The notes below the pieces were generated by a model. That model did no database searches and was not told the origin of the DNA. It worked only from the letters and a program-made list of their open reading frames with translations. A stretch of DNA of 64,000 nucleotides from positions 2,977,579 to 3,041,578 of the forward strand of contig NC_134935.1 of NCBI RefSeq assembly GCF_051020765.1. Reading direction: 5' to 3'. Below are positions 1 through 12,819 of this stretch, in pieces (positions within the stretch are counted from its first letter, which is position 1; every line of letters begins with the position of its first letter). The stretch comes from Lasioglossum baleicum (taxonomy: Eukaryota > Arthropoda > Insecta > Hymenoptera > Halictidae). A program made the position numbers and the translations under genes.

Positions 1-629
1 ATGACGTCAGATGAGAGTCTTCTCAGATATTAATGTTAATTAATTATATACCTGCTTGTGACGCAAATATAAGGAGGGAGTCCGGTGACGGACGTTAGGA
101 CGTTGCAATATACTTACGGAAAGATTTTCTCGAAAACAAAGCCTCAAACGAAAAAAGATTGATTCCATTGTATTCGATTTATATTCTCATGTAGAATCAT
201 CCCCTTCCGCTTTTCGTGACTATGATACTCATTATGAGGTAATAGTAATTACATTTGGTAAACAATGAAGCCAATAAATATGTTAGAAAGTAATCTTAAG
301 ATGAAAAAGGTTTATAGTTCGTAAATATATTTTATGTAGATCATTTGAAATCAATTTCTGTTACATTAGAAAATGTCACTTGTCCTCTGATGCTATGATC
401 AGCCAATGCGCGGTATGAATTTTTGTGCCTCTCTACGGTCTCTGGCCTGATAACAATTCAAATAAGAACAAATTCAATGAATTAGAAATTTCGTGAATAT
501 CAATTATTTTGGGATTGTGTTACGGATAGAGAATATATTCCGTTCGTTTTCTCATCAGGAATCTCTTCCAGATCGTCTCTGGCGGGAAGCGTCCTAGATA
601 ACCTTTCATATCATATTGAACCCTTTGAT

Positions 630-690
630 TTAGGGCCGAGTTATGGCTCCGATCTCATTAGAAGTGACAATAATGAGAGTCTGGCCCTAA
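630..690. repeat. Nested hairpin, two 8 bp stems
   Basis: Outer arms TTAGGGCC (630-637) and GGCCCTAA (683-690) enclose inner arms TCTCATTA (653-660) and TAATGAGA (671-678). Both stems are perfect and lie about 60 bp before the TATA motif at 748. Confidence 0.6.
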
Positions 691-1165
691 GCCTTAATCT
701 CTAAGCACGATTAGATTATGAACAGAGTATTCCATTCATTGTAGGGGTATATAAACCCTTAGATTCTTACTCTCGCAGGTTAGTACTGCAGTAGACACGC
801 ATCGCGTCACGTCGTGCTGCATTTCGGAAAGTTGACTTCTAACGAGATCGGGCTAAAGTACCTTTCAGATTAAAGTTTAACCTTATAGATTCCGCTTGTT
901 CGGTTTATAGTCTATTAGTCAGTGTTGAAGTTGCTTCGACTCCCCCGCATTGCCAGTGCGTGAAAACCGAGCATCCTAGTTTAGGTAAATTCTTTCTTTT
1001 ACACTTTATATCTTTTACTCTCATTTCCAATCGCGACACGTACAGACTTGTATTACAGAATTTTATAAGTAGAATATATTTGTGTTATTGGTAATTAGAG
1101 CAAATTCATTGAACCTATAATTATTGTCCAAAATCATTATACATAGTAATTGAACGTTCCCACAC

Positions 1166-1470
1166 GATACAACCTTACCGCTCGGGTTGTATCAATTAGA
1201 TTATATTAGTTACGAGGCCTACTAACTATCCTAGCGACTCCCTGATTTCGCATCAGGTTCGTTCGCGCCTTACCAATTATCCAAATAGAGATTTTTCCTA
1301 TCTAGTGGCTCCCCGATTTCGCATTGGGTTCGTCCACGAAAACTATACCATCCTAGCGACTCCCTGATTTCGCATCAGATTCGTCCGCATCCTAACAGCT
1401 CCCTGATTTCGCATCAGGTTCGTCTGTGCTTTTATCCAACCTCCCAGCGGCTCCTCAATTTCGCATTGGG
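1166..1470. repeat. Cluster of six short hairpins, five of one family
   Basis: A 9-10 bp hairpin at 1166-1193 (GATACAACC and GGTTGTATC) is followed by five irregularly spaced units near 1241, 1311, 1363, 1402 and 1453. Each has a 5-6 bp stem around the same loop TTCGC and is followed by TTCG or similar. Stem bases differ between units but stay paired, with G-T wobbles in units 2 and 5. Confidence 0.6.
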
Positions 1471-1845
1471 TTCATCCGCAGCGCATTCGTATAGCAGGCT
1501 ATAGAGAGATTGTGGATTGAGAGACCAGTGCTTGTCCAGCATCTGTTGTTAAACACTGTGCGAGATTTTTTCAACAAGCCCCGATTAACAGAGAAGTGGG
1601 AGCATAGACATTAGTTGTTGATTCTTTTAATTTAGGTTAGTAAACCACGTGCAATTTTGTGTAATCCTAGTCCAACTCATCTTATTAAAATAAATTATTC
1701 TCTTATTTTAGACGAATCAAGGTGTGTTTATTGCCTCAATAGCCCTTTCCACATATTATAAATACATGTGGGATGTCTAAATTCCAGCGAAAACAGGCGG
1801 AACGCGTGTTCAGCGAAAAAACAGACGAATAACGTCGAGAGAAAA

Positions 1846-2555
1846 GACAATCGAACAACGTCGATAGAAAAAGCGAAAGAGAGACGATCTTGAGGAGTCT
1901 CGCATCGGTCGTCGCCGTGTACAGTTGTACCTTTGTACACATATCTTTGTTCCATCATTTTATTTTTCATTAAATCATAGTATATGTTCGTTACGAGTCG
2001 GCTCATTAATTAATCCCTGCCCGCGTAGATCGATTACTTAATTCGATCGCAACATCGTGAAAATAGGGAAATCCTACATACATGTCGACACAGACGTTTA
2101 AACATTAAAATGCACTTTTCGTGACTGCGCTACGGAGTTAATAGTTAATAAATTCCATTGTTGTTTGAATTTATTCTTTCTCTATAAATTACTATCAACC
2201 TATGATGCAGATATGTATTATGTATATCAAAATGATGGTAATACACACAAAATAAAACTAAATTCCAGTCTTGTTATTTAATACATTTTATTTCATTTTT
2301 AATTACAGACGCTCTGACTGTAGTAGAACATGTGAAAACGTGGTATGATCAGCCAATACGGGGGAAGGGAATGAGATGTGGACTTCTACGGTCTCGAGCC
2401 TAAGAAACAAATAAGAGTAAAATAATTATTACGTTGTGTGTGTTATGTAGTGACAAAGCGCATCCTCACAGTGACTATTTATGAGTTGTGTCATTTTTCG
2501 CAACTGTATCGTATGGGAAACAGAGTATCGATATTGATAGATAAATATTTCAAAA
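1846..2555. repeat. Dispersed repeat, copy 1 (second copy at 20576-21262)
   Basis: About 700 bp match the stretch from 20576 in the same orientation with few substitutions and small indels; identity ends near 2555 and 21262. No terminal inverted repeats or long ORF are visible inside. A short motif of this repeat (TGATCAGCCAAT plus a CTCTACGGTCTC-like segment) also occurs, diverged, around 397-450. Confidence 0.7.
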
Positions 2556-4435
2556 TGCAAAACCCCAGTTCAAAAGCCTGTGCGTCCTCCAAATGTAATA
2601 CCAATATAAAATATTTTTATTATTACTTATTTTTTTATGAAACTTTTACCAATATATTTGTGGCATTTTTCTGATTAAAATAAGACCAAACACAATATAA
2701 TTTCAACTGTATTTAGTGGTTTAATTGACGATGAACGTTTCGGGCGTAAGGAAGGACAGCGTATGGGAAAGAAATAGACGCGGAGAGTCGCAGTCGCTTC
2801 GGCCGCGCGCGGTCTCTCTTTACAAACGCTGTCCTTCTCTACGTTCGGCTGTGAAGCTCAAAAAAATAGTGTCCGTCTACAAAAAATGTAAATGAACCTC
2901 CCCGAGGCTTTTGCGTTTATAGAGGATTTACTGTATATGCATTGTTTTTTTTATAATAATTTTTATAATAATACGTGCTCGAGCAAAGGAATTCATTGAA
3001 TTATTTTTAATGGAAGCACATGTTTATAAGTTCAATAATTAAAAAATATACAGAATGTGAAAGCGGTCATTTGTGACCGGTGGTAGTACGCGGTTAGTGT
3101 GTTAATAATTTATCTACCAATAATTTATCTTCGTTTACTGTGTGTTCAGGATAACTTGTTACTTCCTCCCAGTCTGTAGAACTTGTGGACCTCCCCTCGT
3201 CTTTGATGTCGTCGGGAAATATAATCGCGTCCGACCCCGGGACCCGTAAATCTGTGGAAACAAATTTTCACGATAAAAGATTGAATCAATTACCTCAAAT
3301 AAATACAGGGAATAGGTACCATTTGTATGGACCCTAAAACACGTCCCATCTACGTTTGAATTATCTCTTTTTTATTTAAATTTTATTTATATTACATCCT
3401 ATAAGGGGATCACCGTTCACATAAGTCCTAGGACACTTATTAAAATTTCGCTAAATTATAAAATAAAAGTGGTACTGTCACGTCTGCTGACGTGTTGCCA
3501 TAGGTTATAGGCATAGTTAATAAGAGTAGGATATTGTAACCGTAATTATTAATAATATTCATTAGTTATAAGTATTCATACTTCGCTCCGTTCATCAGAT
3601 CTGATTCTCACCTCGTAGCATACACCCATTCTTATCTTAACCCTTGTATAATAATCATATCTTAATGTATTCCCCGTAGCAGTATCACGTAGCATTCACA
3701 GTAATCATTAATCGCACATCTCATAACATCCGTAGCGTTATGTCTAACGAGACATCGCGTAGAAGATAAGACACCTATACATTCGACCTCACGATCCTAA
3801 AAAGAGTTCAGTTAATTCAGTTCAATTCGGACAGCCAGTCTGTCACGTTCGTTCAAGACTCCAGCGAGGCTCGTCGCCTCCTGGATGTCCCGGTCCAGAC
3901 TCCGACAAGTCGTCGCTCTCATCCGCCTTTTGAGCGGTTCTGCTATATCACGCGCTTCTAATTCATTGTAATTCCATTTCATACGTTACAAATATATTCC
4001 TAGTTATTAATTTAATAAGTGAGTCTAGCTTAGTTCTTGTCCCTACATCCTCGCGCTTGCGATACTCTCCTATTCAATTCGCGTTCGTCGCTATCAATTA
4101 CGAAAGCTCGTAATTCTCAACCGAATCACCGACGACGTGATCTTCCCAGGACGAGTGAGGATCATCGTCCTCCCTACGACGATCCAGCCCGAGTCGACTG
4201 TAGCCGTTAACGAGCAACGAAAGCAGTTCGCATAAACGAAGCCTGCCTGTATTCACCGATCGCCATACTCTACTGTCCGATAAGTCGCTAAATATTTCCC
4301 TGCGAAGATTCGCGCCGTCTCAGTTATCTCTGCTCTCGTCCGCCGCTTTGGGCGAATCTACTGTAAGCGTTAAGTAGAATACGCATGTTCGCGAAAGTCG
4401 TGGTTCCCAGTCAGACGTCGGACGTAACGTGCCGC
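2556..4435. other. Intergenic, no gene seen; possible old LTR remnant
   Basis: No supported gene. A small GC-rich inverted repeat (AGGACAGCGT near 2754 with ACGCTGTCCT near 2828) and a 5 bp hairpin near 3065 are visible. The CG-rich stretch from about 3480 to 4330 has the composition of an insect LTR or retroelement leader, but no partner LTR or TSD can be shown. Confidence 0.35.
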
Positions 4436-4918
4436 CAGTGTGCCCAGATGGGATGCTTTTTTCGCGCATGCGCGGCGTTTTCAGCCTCAGTAAAGTACGC
4501 TTCGCGAGGAAATGTGGCACCTTGAGCGCCATGCCGAATGTTAAGAAGTTAATATTGAAATATAATATATATTCAGGTAATAATATAATTCCGACTTATT
4601 CTATTGTATTTAGAGGATGGGGAAGGGAAGGAGTGCTACATCATATTTTAAAATTTTGTATAATTCCTACCAATTGCAATCGTAATAAATTTTGGTTTAC
4701 TTATTCTCTAGCAAACTAGCCGGTCTAACATCTTTAAAAAATTCATGTCTTTTGGACCAATTTCTAAAAAGTTATGCGATTTTTAAGCGTGTGCACTATT
4801 ATTATCGCCGCTGACTAGCTGCCTCAGGGCTCTGCTACATCATCGCCTCGGCCACATCATAGCTACGTTACTGTTTTGGACGCGCATGCGCGAAAAAGCA
4901 TCCCATCTGGGCACACTG
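4436..4918. mobile_element. hAT-type MITE with 8 bp target-site duplication
   Basis: The termini CAGTGTGCCCAGATGGGATG and its reverse complement form terminal inverted repeats (TIRs) of about 38 bp ending in GCGCATGCGC. The exact 8 bp duplication CGTGCCGC flanks both sides (4428-4435 and 4919-4926). TIRs beginning CAG and an 8 bp TSD are the hAT signature. There is no transposase inside. Confidence 0.85.
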
Positions 4919-5077
4919 CGTGCCGCGTGGACAAAAGGTTGTATCGCATTTGAGCGTCCAGTAAGGGGAATGGGTCGCGGAACGATAGTTTCGCGAAGTC
5001 AGACTCCGGGACGTAACAGTACTCACTAATTGTTTCTAATGTAGAGAACACATGCAAATCAAATCTGACCAAACTAA

Positions 5078-5268
5078 AGTCTGTCCCAGTTAAGAAGGGA
5101 CCTGGATAACGACCGGTTTGCGTCGTTCGCTGCGCAGGTTCGCCCTGATTGGTAGAACTCCCAATGCACAACGAGCATGAGCCAATGAGGGGAGTTGGGA
5201 GGCTCGCAGCAAGGCGCTGCGATCAGTCGAGCTGCGCGAAACAAGTCCCTTCTTAACTGGGACAGACT
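5078..5268. mobile_element. Short MITE, about 190 bp
   Basis: TIRs AGTCTGTCCCAGTTAAGAAG and the reverse complement, about 24 bp each. The flanks are AT-rich and no unambiguous TSD is visible, so the superfamily is not assigned. Confidence 0.7.
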
Positions 5269-5708
5269 ATATATCCCATATTTTCGAAATTTTAATTATT
5301 CTTATATTTTCTAATTTTGAAAATTTAGGTGGTGCAATTGTTTTCCAGTTTGGCTTCTAGACCTGTCCATAATCGTCTCACAATTTCTCAATCTCTTTTT
5401 TGCAACATTTATTCAAACAGTATATAATTTTGCATTGAAATATAATCGTATAATAGCTACATCCAATCAAAATAAAACAATCAAATCAAGCTGGAAGCTT
5501 GTATGTGTTATTTAATTGCCATTTTGTTGGAGATATGCAAGTGTCCGATGATTTACAGACGGGAGTGTATAATTCTTAATTTACCAACCTTTGGAACTTC
5601 CAGGCGAGGTTCTCGACAACGCGTCAGTCTTATGGTCGATCTGTAAAATGTAAATGCTAGTCAAGGTACGTCACTTTGAAAAAAATGCCTTAAGACGGAA
5701 GACTCGTT

Positions 5709-6073
5709 TCCAGGATTGTAAGGGTGCGGTATTCGCCTTCTCATTTCTCAATAATAGAAACACGTGGTTTTTCAGTAGTCAAAAAAGCTAGATAAAAGAT
5801 CGATCTAGAACGTTATCTCCCTCAAAAGTCCTATTTTTTTGTTTACGTGGCGTAATTTGCATTATTCGGCAGCATGTAACTATGAAAATAGCTACACATG
5901 CGCAGTTGTATGCTTCCGAATAATGGAAATTACGCCTTGCAAACGAAAAAATAGGACTTTTGAGGGAGATAGTGCCCTAGATCGATCTTTTATCTAGCGT
6001 TTCTTACTACGGAAAAACTGTTTGTATTAGCGGAAAATGAGAAGGTGAATCCTGCACCCCTGCAATCCTGGAA
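5709..6073. mobile_element. Palindromic MITE
   Basis: Imperfect inverted arms (CCAGGATTG near 5711 with CAATCCTGG near 6063; CTCAAAAGTCCTATTTTTT near 5822 with its complement near 5950). The centre, with the motif GGCGTAATTTGCAT, recurs inside both arms of the giant palindrome near 34220 and 41270 and, diverged, near 48130-48260, so this is a dispersed family. Confidence 0.65.
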
Positions 6074-7264
6074 AAAGGAATCTATCCCCTTAAAAGTAAC
6101 TTGTACATGTTCTCTTATAAAAATGACCACATTGATTTTATTTAGACTTTGTGCGGCTCCTATTGTAATACATGCACTACTAAAGATATCTATGTATACT
6201 TATTATTTTTCTAATTGTAAAATAAAAAACCTGGAACTAGTCATTTTGACCGGTATTGGTAGCTTTAGTTCTAATAGGTTGAAAATAATATAACAGCATT
6301 TCTAAATTCTTCTAATGTTTTCACCGTTTTAAATCACACCTCATTTTTCTCATAAATGCATAAAATCCGCTGTCTACAGATAAGTTGAATCTTCGATTAT
6401 TGCTTTCGATCAAGCATATGAAACGACAAGAAATAGGCAAGTAACAGAGGACAAGTTAGTATAGAGAGGCACATCGAACAAGTCGCATAAAATATTTTCC
6501 GTTGATCATTGGTTGCAGCAACAACAACACGATTGCCGAAGGGGTACAATTCTCCTACGTCAGGCCAACCAACTCGTTCGCACACGTCACGAATCATGCA
6601 GTATTTTCGATTAGAGTTAATAAAAAATTGTCATTTGCTTACCAATAAGACGAAAAAGCAGACTCCGAAGAGTATCAAGATCGGGCCGCGGTAGACTCGT
6701 TCCATTTTCGGTAGATGTAACGACGCTGTCGGTCTAGGAATTGTGATAGAGCCTGTTGGTTCTCGGTGACACGTGAACACACACACCGTATCTCGAGAGG
6801 AAGCGGGATTTTTCACTGTCGGTGTGTTTAGAGACCACGAGTAAGCAAGACTCGCGAATAAATTCTCCGATTTTTCGTTGCTCTTGAGAGATACACCGTT
6901 CGCTGTCGGAAACGTACACGCGATACGAGACGCTAAATAGAAGTGGTGGATCGTAACTGGCAAACCGGTGTAAAAGAGAAGCAAGTGTTCAAAACAGCAC
7001 GGTAGACTACCCTATTTTCGACAGATCGCTCAACGACCCTGCACGTTCAAGCGATCGCTCAAGATTGACCTGTTCCTGTTCCTGTTGCGCGCACTACGGT
7101 ACCAGTACCGCCACTTCAGCCCCTTAATCGCGCACCGTACCCCAAGGAACCGAACAAGCCGATAGGGGGAGGATTTCTCGTGGATGGTTACCGCGCAGGC
7201 CTGGATTGGGTGTTGGTTTTCGGTGCGCCACGCCACGCCGCGCCGCGCCGCATGGAGGGGTAAC
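6074..7264. other. Unassigned stretch with one candidate first exon
   Basis: Apart from the candidate signal-peptide exon at 6643-6705 on the minus strand, nothing here is recognisable. The end of the stretch (7200-7264) is GC-rich with repeated GCCGCGCC-like runs. Confidence 0.3.
6643..6705 (-). CDS. Candidate first exon with signal peptide, orphan
   Basis: Minus-strand ATG at 6705 opens 21 codons: a short basic start (MERVYRGP), then a hydrophobic run (ILILFGVCFFVLL), ending exactly at a GTAAGC donor (6642 downward, phase 0). This looks like the first exon of a secreted or membrane protein. No TATA box lies within 60 bp upstream and no downstream exon with a good acceptor could be found, so it may be a chance ORF or the remnant of a gene broken by insertions. 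Confidence 0.25.
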
Positions 7265-9396
7265 GGTCGTTGCCCACTAGGACGCCCCCTCTGTATACCT
7301 GCGCCATCGCTTCGCCCGCAAATTGACGCTGTGCTGGTAGTTTTCCCGCCTACTAGACCGCTCTAGCACCGCGCCAGAACTTTCAGTGGCGCTCACCACT
7401 AGCGCGGTCGTTCGCCGCGCCGTAACCCGTCGAACGAGCTAATCCAGACCGTTCTAGTGGTGAACACCACTGCGCTGGCGGCAACTCGTGTCGAGAGCGA
7501 AGATATTTTGCCAAAACTCTCTGTAGGTTCGACGGTAGGGCACCAGTTCACTATACGCAGGTAGACGGTCCGGGTGCGAGTCCGACAATAATAATAATGT
7601 TGGGCCGTACCGTCGAGTTTTTATTGCTTTATGACTCGGTGACATCGTGGACTTTTTCGGAGTTTTCTGGCGATAGTTAATGTATTCTAAAGACACGCTG
7701 AAGTGATTTGGTTATTGCGGATTACCGGGGTTTGGGCGCAGTTACTTTCGAGTGGCGAACATTAGCACTTAGCACTGCCTACACAATCGCTTCTTATTTT
7801 ACTGTAACGACTACGATTTCATTAGAGGGACGAAAAGAAAATTTTCGAAGCTCGCGCGAGTCCTTTCTTTTGTTTTCCACATCAACGTACTATTTCGGAT
7901 ATATCCACAAACATGATTTTGACTTGGATCTATTCTGACTCTCGCATAATTAGTAGCTCAATAAAATTTCTGTCCTCGACAATGGTTACTACTACTAATA
8001 GCCAAAAATTATTTCCATCATCGATAACGGTTCCTTATGACCAAAAAGAATTGTTGTCATTTATAATGGTTGTTTACCAGTCAAAGATAATGTCTATCAT
8101 CGATAATTATTATTTGTAACTACTGGGTTGTGTAATAAATTACCGCGTTTTTCGTATCTTATTTTTTTCCCGAAATTTTCCATCAACAGAAGGGACATTC
8201 TCGGCGAGAATGTTTTGCCGGTTGTTGGATGTGCTGTTCGTACGGTATGCAAGAGACGATCTTAACGATTCGTAAAAACGACTAAAATGAAGATCGCAAA
8301 CACTAGAATTGGTTCGTCGATTTCGTATATTTGTCAGTCAACGACGATTTTAGTTATACTATAATAATTTTCAAATTTTAAATACTTATAAAAGAAATTG
8401 TATTCACATAACTTAAAATATCCATAAACAATAGTTATTTTTAATTTAATAAAAAAAAAATCATTTGTAAAAAGTTCATATTATTATATCGCAAGGAAGG
8501 CAGTAAACGTTGAATTTCACAGAAATTATTCGGAAAATCCAGTTGTTTTAAAATATTAATTTGCATATGTTCTACTTACAAATAATTAGTCAAAGACTAT
8601 CTTTGACTGATAAATATGCATTATAAACGACAACAATTCTTTGTGGTCATAAGGAACCGTTATCGATGATGGAAATAATTTTTGGCTATTAGTATTAGTA
8701 ATCGCATTGTCGAGGACAGAAATTTATTTGTGCCACTGATCATGCGAGAGTCAGATTAGGTCTAAGTCAAATTATCATCGATAAGGTCCAAGTCAGATTA
8801 TCATCGATAATGATTACATATTTGTAACTAGAACATGTGCAAATTAATATTTTTAATAAACTAGATTTCCCGAATAATTTCTATGAAAGTCAACGATTAC
8901 TGCATTCCTTGTGATAAAATATAAACTTTTTACAAATGATATTTTTTATTAAATTAAAAAGAGACTATTGTTTATGGTGTCTGCAAAAATGTTTCCAACA
9001 AAAGTTGATCAGTATTCACTTTTGTACAAATCTCGATATCAAAAATTAAAAGTAAATTTTTTTTAATAAAAAACTGAAGGTTACTCAATTTTTTAAATAT
9101 TAACATATATTTTTTATTTCATAATATTCTAACTGGTATCGAGATGAATTCAACAACCTATAACAATATAACATTATAAACCTTGAAATAACGGTGCAAT
9201 AGAAAGTTTTCTTGCCCACAGAAAGTGCTGGCGAGCAAAACTCTCGCCGAGAATGTCCCTTCTGTCGAGGCGCGCTGGTTTTATGCCGTTGCAGGTATAG
9301 TAGGTGCAGTCCCATTGAAATACACAGAAGAAACCCAAAACGGGGACGGAGCGATGGCGCAGGTATACAGAGGGGGCGTCCTAGTGGGCAACGACC
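7265..9396. mobile_element. Foldback (long inverted repeat) DNA element, copy 1
   Basis: The termini GGTCGTTGCCCACTAGGACG (7265) and its reverse complement (ending 9396) form TIRs of about 48 bp. Further inside, sequence around 7900-8215 pairs with sequence around 8590-8780 and 9236-9260, so much of the element is an imperfect palindrome. No transposase ORF is present. A near-identical left half recurs at 59317, and a diverged relative at about 44600-47650. The TSD is not clear. Confidence 0.7.
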
Positions 9397-9411
9397 TTTA
9401 AGCGATGAACT

Positions 9412-10040
9412 TTGTGTAAAAATCAAAGAACTTTCGATAGAAATGGGTAGATTGTGGATCTCTGTGCAAGTTTCTGCATCAATTGCAAAACGCAGGAGCT
9501 AAATATAAATTTATATTCTTCATTAATATAATTTTAATGTCATGAAAATAATATATTAATACTACTCCTGCTTTTTGCATTGATTGTGAAAAGCAGGAAC
9601 AATGTAAAAATTGATTTGTTCCCTTAACGACTTTGTTACATTAAAAACAACATTATAGCACATTCTTGGATTTTGAAAATCTTTTCCCGCGTTTTATATT
9701 TCGCACAACCAATTTCTTCATAAAGATCCGCAGTCTAGAAATGAGATTGAAAAAGTTTGTGCATTTATTGCAAGTCGCAGGAGCTAAATATAAATTTATA
9801 TTCTTCATTAATAATTTTAATATGATGAAAATAATACATTAATGCTCTTAAAGTCTTTTCATATTTCCACTGTTTTAAATTGCATTCGCTAATTTTTGTT
9901 ATTGTACGTATGTATAAAATCTCCGGGGTCGGATCGTTTTTTATATTTGTAAACCTGCGTTAAACTTGCATAATTACAAGAAAATTGTGGTTTATTCAAT
10001 ACCATGTACGGATAGATTTTTTTCTTGACATGTTATACTA
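9412..10040. repeat. Diverged copy of a segment of the giant palindrome
   Basis: Sequence from AAAATCAAAGAACTTTCGAT (near 9418) and the stretch around 9957-10030 resemble 36410-36620 of the palindrome arm. Inside, a segment of about 75 bp starting at CGCAGGAGCTAAATATAAAT is duplicated (near 9490 and 9773). Confidence 0.5.
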
Positions 10041-12454
10041 GGGTGGACCTAATCTATACGAGAAAAAAATTTGTGCAAAGTTTGAGATGGATGGGATAAA
10101 AGGATCACGGGGCGCATTTAAATTGAAAATTTTGAAATTCACTTTAACTATGAAACATGGCATGTCGTTGGATTTGTCTTCTTTTCTGCATAGGAATATG
10201 GAAAAAGTATATAACCTCCTTTAAATAAAAAATAGCGATGACCTTGAAATTTGTGCCATTAAATTTACCTTATTGAACGGTGCAATTTTTTCCTCTGACA
10301 TTTTTTCGTATAGGTAATCACAAGTAACAGAGATATTTAAACATTTCCATGTGAATTACATTTTATTTATACCAGAAACCTACCGTCGTAACCGTTAAAC
10401 GCACTAGGACAGCGGTTTTCAAACTTTTACTCTTAAAGATCCGAAATCATTTAGAAAATAGTTTAACCACATTAGCAACGAACAATAAACAAAATCAACT
10501 TGTACTTTGCATTAAAAAGTACTTTTGTCAACTATTAAGTAATGTTAATAAGTAACACTATTTCTTGTAAACTGGCTTTGATTTTCAAAATATGAGCTGA
10601 GAACCACTTTCGCAAGACAGAAGAACCTTGAAATAAGGGTACCGTGCCTGCTGGTATGCTCTGAGCAGTGATCGTAGTATTATATGTATATCCGATTTTA
10701 TGGAAACGCCAACGCATCACGATTACTAGGACCAAACAACCTTTACACCTTCTCTTTTCATGTCATTCTTTACACAGCACACCTCTCCCACTTCCTTCCA
10801 CATTTTCCACTTCAAAACCAATTATATGTATACATATAGCAGCCCACTGAAATAGTAGAGAGCTTTTTCCTTGCGAACTCAAGACCAGAATGTTACGTTG
10901 TTGTAAGTACTTTACCTCGCCACCGTGTACGTTACTTTAATAAAAACTCTTCTCGATTTCCGTGCAATATTACACTCGATTTCGAAACCCGGAATCCAAC
11001 AGTCAGTCAGAGAATCAAAAAAAAAGCTCAATGGAGAGAAAAACTGTTTTTATTACGACATGACGAAAATCAGATTATGGGCGCGAATTTGCCATCGAAA
11101 GGACAAGTTTTAAGAGTTCTTTTTACAATTTGTGGAAAGTGAAATTGAACCTTCGATCTAGTGCACATTTTGTTGTGAAAGAAGTGGAAGTTCTGTGGGA
11201 AAAAGAAAGAATCCCAGTCCGCCAAAGCCGTCACAGCATCGAGAAATTGGAGTCCTTATACCAGGAGTAGGCCTTACGAAAGGGTTGTAAACGACGATCG
11301 CAACTACAAGGTCAGACGGGAATAACAGTTTCTTGATCAGTTATCTTCGATATCGCACATGCTGATGCTTTAGAGATGATCACGATCGATGAAGATAAAC
11401 AATTTCTTCTGTAACAAAGAAAAAAAGGACGACCAGGATCGATGATTGGGGGAGATCGAGTTCTTATTGTATATGTCGGACTACATCTTCGACAGACTAT
11501 AGTTAGAAAAATATAATATAATCTCAGTATCAATATCGCGCAAGTTGACGCAGTCAAAACCTGTTGGATATGTACTTTAAAGTGTGTTGCACAATTAGTA
11601 ACAAGTTTTACCTTGACGTTCTTTGACACAAAAAAGTCACAACTTTATTATTCAAAATATTTGTTACATTATTAAATTTGTTTATATATATTTAATGAAA
11701 TACTAAAAACTTATTTTGCCAGAACACCTATAATTACGTTTTAACAGACGTATTTTTGTATTTAAACTTGAACACAGTGAAACGGAAAATTATCTCCGCG
11801 TTTAACGTTTTTCTTACTTTTACGCATTGGAAAAGTAAAATTAATAACAGTACTTTTACAAGCTCATAAATGCATAGAATTTGAATACCCTATTCTTATT
11901 TCTTGAGTTGCCGTTGCAATTGAAAGCCTCGTGCTTACCTAGTAAGGACGTTTTACATGTACAATAAACCAAACACGTTTTATTGGAGCTCATTCGGCAT
12001 TGTTCAAGTCATGGAGCTGGGTGACAGGTACCTCGTTTCCGAACACAAAAGAAGTCCAAAGAATGGTGGTGCGAACTCGGAATTGGCTATCATGTAGTTA
12101 CCTGCCGATTTCTTCGCTAATCCGCGCCGGACCGTAATTAAACAGGTAATAATAGGCAGCGTTTGGGTACTCCGGATTAGACCTGTGCTCCAAGTAGTTT
12201 GAAAACGTTCCTTGACCGTTCTATTGAACGTGTTTCTCTTTTATTCGTCTACCTGAATTCTTTCTATGACATCATTTTATAACTGCAGAAACGGAAGAAA
12301 CGTATTGTGAATTTCTGGATTTTGTATTTTACAAATGAACAAATTATTTGTTCTAGATTCAACCGAACACAGTGTTTGAAAATTGAATTGAGACACTTTT
12401 TAAGAAATTCTATTTTTTTACGTGCGGCATACCATCGCGATGTAACGTGATTTC
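10041..12454. other. Intergenic, mostly unassigned
   Basis: No TE termini or convincing gene over most of this stretch. The only coding-like signal is the decayed minus-strand frame at 11990-12220. Confidence 0.4.
11990..12220 (-). pseudogene. Coding-like minus-strand segment, decayed or spliced
   Basis: After an AG acceptor-like site (12221-12222) a frame of 40 codons runs to a TAA at 12098. It is rich in aromatic and amide residues (for example YYYLFNYGPARISEEIG). The TAA overlaps a GTAACT donor-like site, and the same frame continues past it for 35 codons to a TGA at 11990. Protein-like composition on both sides of one stop suggests a short pseudogene or an exon end. I do not recognise the family. 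Confidence 0.25.
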
Positions 12455-12819
12455 TAGGGGTGTGCGAGAACCCGAAATATCGGGAACCCGATGGTCGGGA
12501 CGAGTCGAGAAGAGGTCGAGTCGGGTCGGGTTCCCGAAAATTTCGAGAATATGAGATAAGACAATCTTGAAAAGAATTCGTGATGGACAACATTCTTTCA
12601 ATTTCGAAAACATCTAGAATAAAAAATTCGAAACTATGAATGTATTCATTAAACCGAATATAAATGATTACTGGGTTCTGGAAATTTTCGGGAATCTCGA
12701 AATTTTTCGGGAATCCCGATAAATTCGAGAATCTCGAAATTTTCGGGTACCCGTCCCGATCTCGAAAAAATTTCGTGTTCCCGACCCGACCCGATATTTC
12801 GGGTTCTCGCACACCCCTA
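12455..12819. mobile_element. hAT-type MITE with 8 bp target-site duplication
   Basis: TIRs start TAGGGGTGTGCGAGAACCCG, and the 8 bp duplication GTGATTTC flanks exactly (12447-12454 and 12820-12827). The arms are rich in TTTCGGG and CCCGA repeats. The terminus resembles that of the element at 27667-28556 (TAGGAGTGCGCGGGTTCCCG), so the two are probably one family. Confidence 0.85.

Larger units (their letters stand above)
1..1845. other. Non-coding, structured repeat region, LTR-like in parts
   Basis: No convincing coding sequence on either strand. The stretch holds a nested hairpin (630-690), a TATA motif inside a small palindrome (TATATAAA at 748-755) followed by an initiator-like pyrimidine tract, and a cluster of repeated hairpins (1166-1470). 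A promoter plus structured leader suggests the LTR or leader of a retroelement, but no matching second LTR, primer-binding site or polyprotein is visible, so the class stays open. Confidence 0.4.

Noticed and set aside
1101..1475. Possible CRISPR-like array (short repeats with variable spacers)
   Set aside because: Spacing is irregular, repeats are diverged, and the host is an insect; a hairpin-rich leader fits better.
11312..11629. 105-codon minus-strand ORF
   Set aside because: Composition is random-like and no motif is seen.
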